From NCBI GenBank assembly GCA_947396885.1, contig OX377202.1:70466643-70530642 (forward strand): a DNA stretch of 64,000 bases. The letters are read 5' to 3'. The translations under genes were made by a program, and so were the position numbers. This DNA is from Heligmosomoides polygyrus polygyrus (lineage: Eukaryota; Nematoda; Chromadorea; Rhabditida; Heligmosomidae). Shown here piece by piece: positions 12,655 through 24,941 of the stretch (positions within the stretch are counted from its first letter, which is position 1; each line of letters begins with the position of its first letter). The notes under the pieces were generated by a model, which worked only from the letters and a program-made list of their open reading frames with translations, had not been told where the DNA came from and ran no database searches.

Positions 12655-13155
12655 CAGACGACATGTCAGCAATGTCGCGCAAACAAAGGAGGTTCAGGTT
12701 GAGAAGAAGTGTCACCGATGTCGCGCAAGGGGTGTTCGGATTCCGACGACGTGTCACTTATGCCGCGCAAAGCGGGTCCGGCTTTAGAAGACGTCACCGA
12801 CGTCGTTCATCAGGTGCCTGGGTTCAAACGACGTGTCACCGATCGCGCTAGGGGTTCCGGATTCACTCGACGTGTCAACAATGTCGCGCAAACCACGTCC
12901 GACTTGAGAAGACATGTCGCCGATGTCGATCATCAGGTGCCTGGTTTCAGAAGGGGTGTCACCAATGTCGCGAAAGGCCTTCCCGATTCAGGCGACGTGT
13001 CACCAATGTCGCGCAAAGCACGTTCGTGTTGAGAACATCGACGTTGTTCAACAGGCGTTCGACTCCACCGACGTTGTTCAACAGGTGTTCGGGTTCGGAA
13101 GAGGTGCCACCGATGTCGCGCGAGGATTCCGGATTCAGACGACGTGTCACCAGTG
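12655..13155. repeat. Minisatellite A: about 12-13 units of roughly 41 bp
   Basis: Units contain GACGTGTCACCGATGTCGCG and end in GGTTC/GGATTC-like words. Unit starts can be placed near 12657, 12703, 12746, 12787, 12828, 12866, 12908, 12950, 12991, 13033, 13068, 13100 and 13138, so lengths run from about 32 to 46 bases. Two units have the variant GACGTTGTTCAACAGG. Open frames through it simply translate the repeat. Related units recur near 42720-42810 and 52565-53065. Confidence 0.85.
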
Positions 13156-13930
13156 AAGGAGGTACCAGTAATGGGGACCGGTGAAGTGTGGGGTTCCAGT
13201 AAGGGGGACCGGTAAAGGGTTGACCAATAAAGGAGTGACCAGTGAGGGGGGGGGGGGGGGGGGACCGGTGAAGGAGGGGAGAGGGGTCCAGTGAAGGAGG
13301 AACCGGTGAAGGAGGGGGATGGGTCCATCCAGTGAAGATGAGACCGGTGAGGAAGGGACCAGTAATGGGGACCGGTGAAGGGGGGGGGGGGGGAGTGGTC
13401 CAGTGAAGGGTAGACTGGTGAAGGAGAGGAGGGGTCCAGTAAGGGGGACCGGTAAAGGGTTGACCAATAAAGGAAGGACCAGTGAAGATGGGACCAGCAA
13501 TAGGGACCGGTGAGAGGGGATCCAGTGAAGTGGGAACTGGTGAAGGAGGGGGAGGGGTCCATCCAGTGAAGATGAGACCGGTGAGGAAGGGACCAGTAAT
13601 GGGGACCGGTGAAGGGGGGGGGGGAGGAGGGGGGAGGAGTGGTCCACTGAAAGGGGGACCGGTGAGGAAGGGGGAGGGGTCCAGTGAAGGGGGACCGATA
13701 GAAGGTTGACCAGTGAAAGAGGGAACCAGGTGAATGGGACACCGGTGAGGAAGGTACCAGTAATGGGGACCGGTGAATGGGGGAAGGGGTCCAGTGAAGG
13801 TGGGAGCAGTAGCAGGGACCGACGAAGGGGGAGGGCAGACCAGTGAAGGGTGAACCGGAAAGGGGCTGACAATAAAGGGGAACCAGTGATAAGGGACCAG
13901 TTAAGGGGGGTCCAGTGAAGGTGATGGACC
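13156..13930. repeat. Minisatellite B: GGACCGGTGAAGG-type units with G-runs and a higher-order period
   Basis: A purine-rich array of about 15-18-base units, GGACCGGTGAAGG alternating with GGTCCAGTGAAGG. G-runs of about 18, 14 and 11 occur at 13246, 13380 and 13614. Longer segments recur: the block starting at 13196 reappears at 13436, and the block at 13321 reappears at about 13555, giving a higher-order period near 235-240 bases. The long proline- and serine-rich minus-strand frames are translations of this array, not genes. Confidence 0.85.
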
Positions 13931-14084
13931 TGTTTTGCCCTATTCCGCTATACCATTCTATATAGCAAAACCAGTTTCTTTAAGGAATGAGAGAAGGTCT
14001 AATGAGGAGAAGAAGACGTTCGGGGTGTTCCATTCTCCGGGTTTGGGGCGAAGCCCCAACCAGACGTTTGGCGGCCGGCAAGCA

Positions 14085-14285
14085 TTTCATCCTTCTGTGT
14101 CGGTCAACCGGTACCAGATTTGTCTGGGAAGGATAAGTTGTTTATCTGCTGGTTGACCGTAATTTTTGGGCCAAGTGAAGATTCAAATTGCCCACAACAT
14201 CCGTTCGAAGTAAAAGACGTGGTGCATCCCACAAAGAGATTGAATAATACCGCCCTGTGTCCTTTGCCTTTTATTATCTTATACC
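14085..14285 (+). mobile_element. tRNA-derived SINE, 3' two-thirds
   Basis: CCGGTACCAGATTTGTCTGG and GAAGGATAAG match the SINE body, followed by TGCTGGTTGACC, a diverged GTAAAAGACGTGGTGCATCC block and the tail CCTTTGCCTTTTATTATCTT. The tRNA head is missing. Confidence 0.65.
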
Positions 14286-14347
14286 TACATAGTTACTTCA
14301 AGTCCTAGCTTGCATAGAGGGGTCGTTGCTCGTTCTTGACCGAGCCT

Positions 14348-14440
14348 GCTATTCTTTTCAATGTGCATCTTCATCTAAGAGCTTCCAGCCTGAAGTCGAC
14401 TGGAAGCTGTTAGATGAAGATGCACATTGAAAAGAATGGC
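14348..14440. repeat. Long hairpin, 41-base arms, 11-base loop
   Basis: Arms 14348-14388 and 14400-14440 are reverse complements with two mismatches, including CAATGTGCATCTTCATCTAA against its mirror. The loop is CCTGAAGTCGA. Such high identity between arms implies recent origin. The fold has pre-miRNA-like dimensions, but nothing else supports a miRNA; a fold-back duplication or tiny palindromic element is as likely. Confidence 0.85.
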
Positions 14441-17400
14441 ACTCCCAGCGGTCTGCGCCACATCTGACCACCTTCTCCCCCATACGTTTTTGGCTGCTCA
14501 AATCCGCGAAGTCCCAAACGCGAGTTTGTTCATCCTTCGAGTTCAATGGATTTTGTTAACGCTGACCTCGGTGGGCTTTGTGACAGTTCTCGATCTTTTC
14601 TTCGTGAACTGTGCGGGGGAGCCCTAAGGGGAGCCCGCCTGAGCATACATTTACACGACCAGCTGGAGCGGCCCGACTGGTATCTCGTATTCTTCAGTGG
14701 TGTTCTGGTGCTACTTGTATATAATAGATCGTGTATTACTTCACGTCACGGGCTTACCCGGTGCAAGGGGTCACGGCGAGCCCGCGGGGCCCCCGTCTGC
14801 CAGAGTGGGTGAGGCCTAATCACACATAAGCGTTCCCACCGTTCTCCCGGGATCATGGGTACCTTGGTGACCTCGTATGCACACGGAGCTAAGGGGAGTT
14901 CTGCATAACAGAGCTAGCGAGCAGAACACCGTTTCGCAATGAGTGGAAATGTAGTTAGCTCACGCGTGAACAAAGACAATCTTGAAATGAAGGAAGGGAT
15001 GAGTAGACTGGAGATGAGGATTGTGGTCCCAAATGGCACTGCTAGCAAGAAAGTTCTAAGAGCCTTCGCATCTGAAAGTCGAGAGGAGTTCATCTGGTGC
15101 CACTTCGTCCCCCATCCCCTTACAACAAAGTCAGGCCTTTTCATGTCAGTCGCCATGGCCCTTCTTTTTCGGCTTCGTTTTTCATCGCTGCGATGCCACG
15201 AAGTTCTTTTGATTGAAGAGAAAATTCGGACGATTTGACCAACTTCTCATGACACGGACTCGCGCACACTCTCGGTTTTACGGACCTCACCCATGGGATC
15301 CATCGTTGCTCGTTTTCAATTAGGAAATTTGGTCCTGAGTCTGCCAGGTCCCACGCGTGCATCCTAGCCAGGAAAATAGCAAAAATAAACGTTTGTTCCT
15401 TCCTACAGGGTATAGGTAGCAGTTGAAAGTGCATTTTTTCTCAAAAACTGCTGCCCAAACCCAGAAACTCATATGGGAGATGTGTGAATGGGGACGAAGA
15501 AAGGAAACAATAATCGCAAAACTGTGGTCTTCATAGAAGCTTGAGATTGTGATATATTGGTCAGTACATTCACGTGTATATACCACTTAAGTTCTTCAGA
15601 TAAATCTTTGCTGTGCAGTGGTCCAAAGTTTCGGCCTCTCGTCGTTTTTAGATGCAAATGGAACAACGCGCGGACCTATATTAGTTGATCGGTGCATCCG
15701 AAAGTTTGTTTTCCCAAATCTTGTGCAGTATGTGCGAAGGTTTCTGACGATTTCTTCGGAGAAAACCCAGTTTTGTATTTTCTAGACACGTTCGTCTCTA
15801 ACCAATTCATCGAGATACGAAGGCACAAGACTTGGTCGATCTTAAATATTCCGAACACTCCAACGACCGCTGGTCTCAAGCGAAATTATGCCTGTAGTCG
15901 TATGTATTCACCCAACGGGCCACAGAAATGGCGAATTTTGAAAAGAAAACTCAGGCCCTGTATTCGAACGTCGCTCCTTGTGTGTTTTGGGCGTGTTCAT
16001 TACCTCAACGAACGCATCGACTTCAGAAGTCTAGGATTTCTAGCTCGAAAAACCCTAGCTTAAACACATTATAAGCAGTAAATGTAAATTATCAAAATTT
16101 TCACTATTTTCCATCATGCACCGTTTAGATTTGAAAAACTGGTCTTTAAGAGGATATTATATCAAGTTGAATTAAATGCAGCGCCTCAAATCCGACCTTA
16201 TTTCTGGACCAACCTAATTGTATGGAACCATTCGTATGTTATCCAAAGCATGCCAAATTTCAGGGAATACGATCAAGGAAGACAAGGTAATTGATCTGTT
16301 AGTAAAAAGCTATTGGAACAAGAAAAGAACGAGGAGGAAGAAAAACTCAGGGTATGTAGAACTGATCGCGTCTTTAAGTTGGGCCACCATACACTTAGGT
16401 GTCGAACTCAGGGTTCACTCGAAAACGGCACATCATGAAACGTAAACTGAACCACATATTTCTTCCTAGGAGAAGGAAATACGATCTCTATGTACTCGTG
16501 TCGCAGCAGCATGTCCGCCAAATCATGGAACTCGCTACTCTTATGGTTTTCAAACTGCGAGGTTTACCTTGTTCAAAGCATGGGTGGGTAAAAGCTTGAA
16601 GCGTTTGTATTCACTTATTAAATATCCTGCAAATATTCGCACAAAATAAGTCATCAAAGCTAGACGGCTGATTAGGATGAAGCCTTGGGCCTTTGTCGTG
16701 TGGGATTATCAGTCCATGAAAGATCATATCCTCTATCCAGAAAGCCACAACACATGAACGCTAAACGGACTGGATTTCAAAAAAGAAATTTCAGCGGACA
16801 TTAGCTAGAACCCTAAGGAAGTGATGTGCCCGGTAGGAAATGTCATGCAAACAAGGGCAATACATACCCTGAAGACACATGCATTTCCGAGTGTTTTCGG
16901 ATCAGAACGGGCAACAGCACCATTCAACGGTGGATTCTGGGTAGATTATCGTCATGGATCGCTGAAGGCATTCCTGCGAAGGGTTGAAACAGACGGAGGT
17001 GGATCGAGCGGACGACAAACTTATCAGAAATCGTGTCGATATATTGACAACCTTTGACTGAGTAATCTATTGTTATTGCATACCGCACTGCATATCTAGT
17101 GGACACACATGATGCCGTTGCAAAATGAGAGAACTCAACCGTGTTTGAGAGTCGGTTCGAAGTTCTCTGCAGGTGCCAAGCATGTTTAGGAAGACCTTCA
17201 CGGTCATAAGTGTTCAAACTGACCACTGCGTAGCGATTAAGGCAAAAAGAGGAACCAGTGGGGAAGTGCTTAAAGTGTGGAAATGAGAGTTCGTAACACA
17301 TGTTTCACGGCCCGCAAATTGGTTCGAAGTTAAAGGTTTGCATGAGCGGTTCCAAAAAATGAAAATCTCTATCGCCTAGGACTGTAGAAAAAACTCGTAG

Positions 17401-17658
17401 AAGAAGATTATTCATAACCATGTTATGAATAACCATGATAGAATTTCTTTGACAGACTACGTATTTGTTTTCTTTTTTGTTTTCTAGCATTCCTAAGCTG
17501 GCTATCACAGCAGAGTACATGGTGATACTGATTAAAACAAGCATAGCTCACAAAAGGATTCTTGTAGAGCGACTAATTTGGTAGATAGATCTGGAGGGAT
17601 AACTAAGTACAACGCTAGTGCTACATATATGAGCACTTCCACATGGCTGTACGTGCAA
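14441..17658. other. No recognised gene; GC-rich block at 14590-14910
   Basis: 14590-14910 is distinctly GC-rich with an open frame of 88 codons (14546-14812) but no domain I recognise. An ORF of 123 codons lies at 15692-16063, also unrecognised. The remainder is AT-rich with stops in all frames. Confidence 0.35.
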
Positions 17659-17978
17659 CTATAGGCCTATGCACACTTCTGCGACAGCGCGGCGCGGCCA
17701 TGATGAAGCATAGGACCGCGGCGCGACATGTGCCGCAGGGAGGGGGCGTGCACACTCTTGCGACTGTCGCGGAGGCTATCGCAGGCGACGCCGCACTGAG
17801 TGCCGCAGGCTGGAATGGTTCAAACCATTCCTGGCGGCGCGGCATCCACGGGGACGTGGGTCCCGTTGCCTAAAAGGGTGCTATAACGCGCCGGCGCCGC
17901 GACCGCCGGATTTCGCGGGGGTAGCCGTCGCCCCACTTGCCGCGCCGCGGTGTCGCATAAGTGTGCATGGGCCTTATG
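17659..17978. repeat. GC-rich element with 39-bp imperfect terminal inverted repeats
   Basis: Ends 17659-17697 and 17940-17978 match inverted at about 33 of 39 positions, sharing GCACACTT, TGCGACA and CGCGGCGCGG. A third, direct copy of the motif (GTGCACACTCTTGCGACTGT) lies near 17747. The interior is much GC-richer than its neighbourhood, and includes the small palindrome GGAATGGTTCAAACCATTCC. No transposase is present. A small non-autonomous element is the simplest reading; no target duplication is evident. Confidence 0.6.
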
Positions 17979-18588
17979 GCATCTACATAGCTCTTATGTC
18001 GCACTGCCCTATCTTGCAACTCTAAGCCATAGCAGTTGTAAGTGAAACTCCAAGTGAAATGCCTACGGCTAATGGTGGAACTCAATAATATAGACTTTTT
18101 CAACGTTCCCAGGGCGCCACAGACCCAGTTTCGCCATTGTGCTCGTTCCTAAAGTCCAGAATCGAACTACAGGTTGTCGATGTTATGTAGACAGTGACAC
18201 GCGTCGTCATTTCTCTCCTCCCATTAAGTCTGACGCCGAAGTCTTAATCTAGAGGCGAATGCACCGAGTCGATTGAGATTAAACCCCCGTGGGAATAGAG
18301 AGGCGGCCGGTTCCTAGCGTCACGCAATTAAACCTCAAACCGAGCACCAACTATGAATGCCCTAAAGGTATATCTGACAGGTGATGGAGACATCTGCCAA
18401 CGGCAGTAAGTAAGGGGTTTACATTGCCCAGGGATGCATCCTATACGATTAAGCCGCTACGAAACATACATGCTGCCTCTCACTGAAGATATCAAAAGAG
18501 TGATGGGCGACATCTGCTTCAAAACGGTATATTTGGTCTGGTCGGTAGGTATTTAATTTATTAGATGCTAAACAGTTAAGGACTAGAA
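17979..18588. other. No gene or clear repeat seen
   Basis: Short ORFs only, with no recognisable motif. Confidence 0.45.
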
Positions 18589-18696
18589 AGATAAAGGACG
18601 GCATTAATCAATCCTTGTTTGGAATGCGCCACGCATTACACTTTCACTACTGGATATATTTTAGAAGCGATTTAAATCAATATTTGGTCAACAGAT
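18589..18696 (-). mobile_element. tRNA-derived SINE, 3' end fragment
   Basis: AGATAAAGGACGGC (reversed tail), AATGCGCCACGCATTACACT and a following diverged body match the last third of the SINE in reverse complement. Confidence 0.65.
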
Positions 18697-21600
18697 TGAA
18701 TAGGCAGCAGATGAAAGTATCTGTTTTTCTGTTCCCAGAGAAGTATAGATCCAGCTCAGTGATCCAGCAAGAGCGGAACGCTTGAGCCGAATTAGACCTC
18801 AGCAGAACATGTGAAGCAGCACCTGCGAGCTATTTCTTGAAACAGGATCGAGAATTTGGCACAGCTGCAAAGTGATTAGCCTTTCCTCTATGACTTAATC
18901 TAAGGCCAGGTTTATAGCTTTTCGCAAAAAGACGTTACAGGTCACTAACAAATGCAGTCTTACATGTCGCGAAGGTGAGCAGCATTGGTAAGTGGGAGCG
19001 CGCCAGCCAATAGTAAACAGGCAGAGCAGAGACCAAACACATACCAGCCGATCAGTGTAGCGACTGTACACGCCCCCTCTGAATGGCTCGTCCATTCAAT
19101 GCAGTCTGATTGGATGAGGCGTTCCCATTTCCCGATGCCTCCGTCTTCGCGACGTATACCCATATGGCAACCCCCTCTTCTCTACAGAGCTTTCGACGAA
19201 TTTCGTCTGTCTTAGATATCTATTATTTGCTGTTTATGTGGAAGATGACAGCTTAACAAGTAGCTACAAGATATCCGCACAAATTGAAAAAAATCACCTA
19301 TATGGTGCCCTGCAGCTGGGCCCGTTGTTCTATAGACCTGCAAGCGCTACCTACATACTTTCTCTGCTTCAAAAATTCAAGGCAGTAAGGGCAGAGCGAT
19401 ATGTCACGATCTCGCTGCCGCCTTGTCGGGCGTACCACAAAGAACAATAGCATCGGGTTTGCCGCAGCTAAAAATTCACTCAAGCGCTCGACATCCTTCC
19501 CGAAGGAGGCTGTTATCGCATTACTCGTGAACGTTGTGACTAAATAGATTTCACGGTGCGAATACAGAAGGTGGGCGTGAATGTAGTTTTGGTGCCACAG
19601 AGAAATAGAAAAATGGCATTGTCCCTTGGTTCTAGTGCATAGCTAAAGGCTTAGAGATGAATGGATTTCAGTCAATATCGAGAGTTGAAACGCTTCAGTG
19701 GAGAGGGGTCTGCCTGTCCGTTCGTCGCTATATTTCAGCCTTCACCTCAGAGGGAGAGCAGCCGGTGTGAACGTCAGCAGATGGAATATGCTATTTGTTC
19801 TCGATCTCGAATTTCAATTCCTTAAGAGAGAAGTGCCGCGTGAGACAGAGAGCACACGGCTGGGCAGAGAGGGGCATGAACGCGAGAAAAACGAGCCTCC
19901 ATTTCAATTAGGCGAAAGCACAGTCTGGTGGCTGATCATTAGGAGAGGCAGTTCGGCTCAGAAGGGCAATTCCTCCCGCAAGCCCCTCCACCGCCGCGGC
20001 CCTGATTGCGACGATTCAGAGGAGGAACTTCTTCAACTTGGACATCGCATGGACAATCGAAAAACCGCAGCTCGGAGAAGAACTCAGCGACAAAGCGAAC
20101 CGATCCAGTTCTGTTTGATGAGCCGTCGAATTTCAAGAAATCAAAGTGCACAGTCACAACTATGAACTGCGTTTGGATTCTTAAAGGAAACCCTAGCAGG
20201 CAGAGAAGGAGAGTGTGATCTTTCATTACCACACAATTTTATTAGTCGGTTTTGAAGCTTCACTTCCTTGTTAGTTTTTGTGCCTCCCAACGACTGCGCC
20301 ACCTGGATAATTGTGAAGTCTTCAGCTAAAAATCAGCTAAATAGAATCAGAATCAGAAAATAATCAGAAAAAGAATCAGAATCAGAAAAGAATCAGAAAA
20401 AAGAATCAGCTAAAAAGCTAATTTCGATAGCAAAGATTTCACTGGAGGAAAATGAAAAGAAACCGTAATCCGACGTACCGCGGGAAAAATTTGGGATCTG
20501 CAGATGTTGGTCGCTCTATGGAAATGTCTGCAACGGAAATAACTGAAAGCTCGTCTTATTATGTCACTTTTCTAGATCATAGCGTTAAAAAGACAGTGGA
20601 GACAACATGCATCCCGCAATTAGGCCACTAAGATGTACCCTATAGGACACATCGCTTATGGCATCTCTGAAATTTCGCTTGGGCATCCCAGCTCAACCGT
20701 CAAGAAGCTATGACATGTCGATGCAAGAGCTGCAGTTGTTATGTGCAGGGCTCAACCCGCAGCTTAGGCGCTACTGAGCATGGTGCATCTGCGTGTCGAA
20801 CGAGGTAATGTCCTCGTTCGAGGCAGGAGCACTATGTAATACCTGCGTCAATCTCAATCTTATGTGCTGGCCAGATCTCGTTAATCAGAATTCTATTACA
20901 GGCTTGACAACGCTATTATGCTGCATTTTCAGAGGTACAAAAAGCTGGAACTTTAGTTTAACGGCAACGAACATTTCAGTAGGTGAGGATTCCGTCATCT
21001 CAAATTCGTAAAAAGATGAAAGGTTCGGAAGGTCCGGATCGAGCGCTTAGCGTGGTTTTAGCATCTCTCCGCTTCGCTATATGAGTGAGTATATTCGTTT
21101 TGGAGAAGAAAAAACGAAAAATTACTTATTGCATGGTTGGCATTTCTTTCAACAATAAAAAAATGCTCGTGCCTTTGCTCTTGCATGACAAATATTCGAA
21201 CCAAAGCTGAAGAGACAAATAATACCTTGAAATGGACATGCATAGTTGTATCAAGGAGAGCTCTTCGTATAAGGTGGAGCAGAGTGAAGCTTAAAATTGA
21301 GTAGGATGAAGAAAACCAATAAAAACCTTGACGTGTCATAGGGGCGACACATTTAGGAGCGATACTGGTCGAGTCGTACTTTCTAAGAGAGCGCGGTCCG
21401 CACATCTAGGGCGGTGACCTTACTAGGAATTATAAAAAATCTATGAGCTATCGTATTCACTCCAAGGTCAGAATGGTCCACGCTTGCTTGTCTACATCGA
21501 GCTAACGCCTCTGGAGTTCCTGGAGGGCAACGGTAACCGAGAAACTTCCATCAGAATGTGGTGAATAGCAGGTGTGGGATTTCGTGACAGGAAACCACTA

Positions 21601-23198
21601 AGATGGTAGGGATGACAAAGGACAGAGCACCCATACTGTTTATATTTTCGCACACCAAGTATCGCTCTCTTTTCGCTAAGCCTCAGAACCGCTTGTAAAG
21701 GAATGAAAAGGTTCAAAGCGCTCTTTCCACGAAAGCTTTCATACACTGTTAACCCCGCCGAATTGCCTGGTACTTCCATTACAAACAAATTTCAAAAGAG
21801 CACCTTTTTCATTCAATTTCTTCCAAAATAAGTGAGGGTGTGACTGAGTATGTATGTCGCACGTTTTTTCACAAAAATTTGTGAATATTTTCTGTGATGT
21901 CGGCATTTGCATATTTCTCTGTCCGGTTCTGGATTCATCAATTCAGGAGCAGAATGTGGAGTGCTCCGGGCAGGGTGTTTCCCACTGTGTTCATGACAAT
22001 CACCAAATAGCACGACCCAAGCTTGATTTCATCACAACTCGATCGAAATTCAAGTTCCATGAATTTTTCCTCGTCCACGAATCTGAATTTCTGATCACCG
22101 CCTCAATTTGATTTCGACTTCCTCGGGATTTATCCACTTCCCAGTACATGGCGTTATACACCTTCCCTACTGGAGAAATTTCAAAAGTTGAAATGTGGGC
22201 GAGTGATCATGAGGTTCAAGACAGAAGTCTGCAACGAAAGATTAACGATAATTGCTCGGTCTCGAATACTTGGTCAAGGAAAAAGGCTATGATGAATGAG
22301 CAGACGACTCCTTAGTCGGAGAAGACATTTCCAAGTTATGCTGGAGCAGCGGAGGATTACAGCTAAGAAGCAGGTGCATGGTGGATCCTACATACATGGC
22401 CTGCACAATTGAGTGCTTCTCCTTGCCCCTCAACAGCGTATCACAAAGGACTTCAGATGGGTCTACACATCACTCTGCCGAGCATACCATGGACAACGAG
22501 CAGTAGAGGACCGCAGATGCGTGAAAAGAGACAGGCAATACGGCGCCACTCTATGCAGAAAACACTGATCTTCGAAAGTCGTAAGGATCCGTAATTAAAA
22601 AGGCCGGCCGGTGGTCGGTTAGGCAGCGAAGCATGTCATGCAGAAGAACACAACAGTAGTCCCACCTCGGAATTATATAATTGAGAGCATCCGAAGTCGC
22701 CTCGTCGAGAACGGAGAATTCTGTCAGAATAAGGAATGAGCAGCAGTCAGAGGTCTACGTGACTCCCACAGTTCTTTGAAGACCGTGTTGCCCACTGCGG
22801 CGAAGAACGACAGTCGAATTTTGTACGCCAGTTTAAAAGCATTGCTTAAACATCAGGCAGGCATGCATCCGAGGTTACTCACGATCAGATTAGATAAACC
22901 TTACTCCTCCGCTAGTCTCTCGAACAGGTACATCAAGCTGTGAGACCTAATATTTTAGGCTGAAGCGAAATAGATGGATCACAGTGGCACAAATCCTCCT
23001 GCTGGTATTATTTTCACCACCCAAAAGGTTCGTGTCAGTAGGCTCATCTCCCTGCATCGCTTAAGTCCAAAAGCGATATCAAGTACAAATGATAGAAGGA
23101 ATGATAAAAAACAAACGACTGCGACAATCGTTACCCGCTTGGGTAAGCTGCGCACCCCACTTCTGTATCTTGGAGAAAATTTAAGCGCGTAATTGGGC
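18697..23198. other. 4.5 kb without a recognised gene
   Basis: Contains an ORF of 155 codons at 19698-20165 and opposing ORFs around 21058-21405, none with a recognisable family signature. The AATCAG simple repeat inside is listed separately. Host exons are possible but unproven. Confidence 0.35.
20321..20420. repeat. AATCAG-type simple repeat
   Basis: About ten imperfect AGAATCAG / AATCAGAAAA units, flanked on both sides by CAGCTAAA. Looks like slippage-derived low-complexity DNA. Confidence 0.75.
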
Positions 23199-23380
23199 TA
23201 TGCAATGAGTTGCGCTGGGCAGCCGATTTACAATCAGCGTATTATTCCTCAAAGATGAGTCTGGCACTAATCTACCGATCCTGAGGGATGGAAGACTTGG
23301 TTGGCCAAGGCAGAATCCAAACCAAGAACCTGGAACCGAAGTCACGTAGAAGTTTGCCCACCATATGACTGCGGAGTGAT
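23199..23380 (-). mobile_element. tRNA-derived SINE, 5' half
   Basis: GGGATGGAAGACTTGGTTGG (23285-23304) and AACCAAGAACCTGG match the SINE body and B-box surroundings in reverse complement. Diverged head sequence reaches about 23380. The tail side is eroded. Confidence 0.65.
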
Positions 23381-24047
23381 TCGCCCCGACACTAGGATGC
23401 CAGAATATACAAGTTGGACCAGAAGGCTCGCAAGGCCAGCAAGGCTTTGTTCCGAGCAGCGTGGAGGATATTCGACCTGTGCGGGAGACGCTCCTCCATA
23501 CACTTGAAATACAGCATGCGTGAATTCGATGTCATCATATAATCGACTGGTTACAGCTGATTATCGACGAACGGCAAAAAAATAGTTTTTTGCAGTGAAG
23601 TTGAAGTATAATCTCGGGCAGTGAATAGTAGAAAAGTGGATACAATACGGGGTTATGCGAGACGTTTTGCAAAAATATCGATAGAGAAACTGGAGGAAAT
23701 ATAGGACATCTGCTCAAAGACGGCAAGAGGAAAATCTCAAAAACTGGACTGCAGGAAAAATTGCTACACGTGTGAGATTGGTATCTGATACTTAGGATGG
23801 AAGCGTATGTAGGCCCTCAAGAAATTAGTGGAACACGCAGCTTTTCTGAAGACTGTACGAACAAGCGCTTGCATTTCACCACTTGCTTTATAAAAGCATA
23901 ACCGCAGTCGTAGAAGAGCAACGTTTGCCGCAATAATAAAGTGGTTTCCAAACCACTCGAAAGGTACGAAACACAAAATCCGTAATTTTTGGTTTCACAT
24001 ATTACAGTAGCATGTTGCCGCCTTCACGTCATACCTAGGGTCTATAT
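23381..24047. other. No gene or clear repeat seen
   Basis: Short ORFs only, on both strands, with no motif recognised. Confidence 0.45.
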
Positions 24048-24430
24048 CCCACAAATCAGTATGGTTTTCGCAACCGAAGCTCAGCTGAAGACTGCATAAA
24101 ACCTCGTAATCAAAGATCCAGCGTAGATTTTATTTACTTAGAGTTTATGGAAGCCTGTGATCAGGCTCTGTCAAATAAGCTAATTTTCCAACTGATTCAT
24201 CCAATCCTAGACAAACAAACCCTTCGCGTTAAAGTCAATGTGGCGTTTTCCGATTCCCTTCCATTCAGAAGTGGAGTCCCTCACGGAGGACGCTTTTCTC
24301 CATATTCTTCTGTAATCTACCCTTCCGGAACTACTCCATCACTGGTGAAGACCATATTACCTACATCTTTGCTGATCACATAGAAATATACAGAAGCACT
24401 ACTGAGGGAGAGAATCACCCTCTCTCTAAT
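24048..24430 (+). pseudogene. CR1/Jockey-type LINE reverse transcriptase relic
   Basis: One frame from 24048 to 24383 shows reverse transcriptase blocks in the right order: QYGFR, VDFIYLEFMEACD (motif A, normally YLDFSKAFD, so the catalytic Asp has become Glu), VKVNVAFS and SGVPHGGRFSP (motif B, normally SGVPQGS). A frameshift near 24350 leads to YIFADHIEIY, a damaged motif C (normally YADDIKIY). No endonuclease or 3' end is recognisable. It is distinct from the RTE copies, which lack the QYGFR and SGVPQG style. An old, dead fragment. Confidence 0.8.
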
Positions 24431-24941
24431 CTGCAATAGATGCGACAGATGTCCATACCGTTATGTTTTTCACGTGGCTTAAGAACCGTTTTAGACAATA
24501 GGTTTCAGTGAGCAGTGTGGATACACAGTAAAGAGCTGAGCTATGTATGATACATTTCAGACCCTAAGAGCGAATTCTGTAGCACATTCGCTGTGTTCTG
24601 GTTCAATATCCTCATATGGTGTTCCTAGTTTGCCCGCATTCCCATGTAAAAAGAAATGCATTCATTGAGTGAAAGACGCGATCAATGAAACTCGAGCCTC
24701 CTGCAGGGCTTCAACTGTTAAAATTCAGAATTTCCAACCTCTAGAACAACAGTATAGTTGGTGCAGCACATAGAACTGGATGGTGAAGTAGTTCGAACTT
24801 CACAATCAGCAAGCGGCAGAAAATCAAACAAGGTTCGGTTCAGGCCACTATTGTCCCCAACACAGTGGAGTCCGGAACAGGTCCGAGCGAAACGGCTGCC
24901 AATAGCGTTCGGCGCCGCTCCAGGTGTGGTGTCCGTGGCGA
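24431..24941. other. No recognised gene
   Basis: AT-rich at first, then GC-richer from about 24840 (GGCGCCGCTCCAGG) leading into the TTTTCTG repeat. No motif seen. Confidence 0.45.

Noticed and set aside
12655..13155. CRISPR-like spaced repeats
   Set aside because: Units are contiguous, variable in length and diverged, with no unique spacers; the context is eukaryotic.
12405..13156. Overlapping plus-strand ORFs with repeated VTDVAQ/MSRK peptides
   Set aside because: Repeat peptides simply mirror the 41-bp minisatellite in three frames.
12933..13872. Two long minus-strand ORFs (269 and 241 codons) rich in Pro and Ser
   Set aside because: They are translations of the G-rich minisatellite; overlapping frames stay open equally, as expected for a repeat whose unit lacks stops.
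19698..20165. 155-codon plus-strand ORF
   Set aside because: Arg/Ser-rich with no motif or supporting context; insufficient for a gene call.
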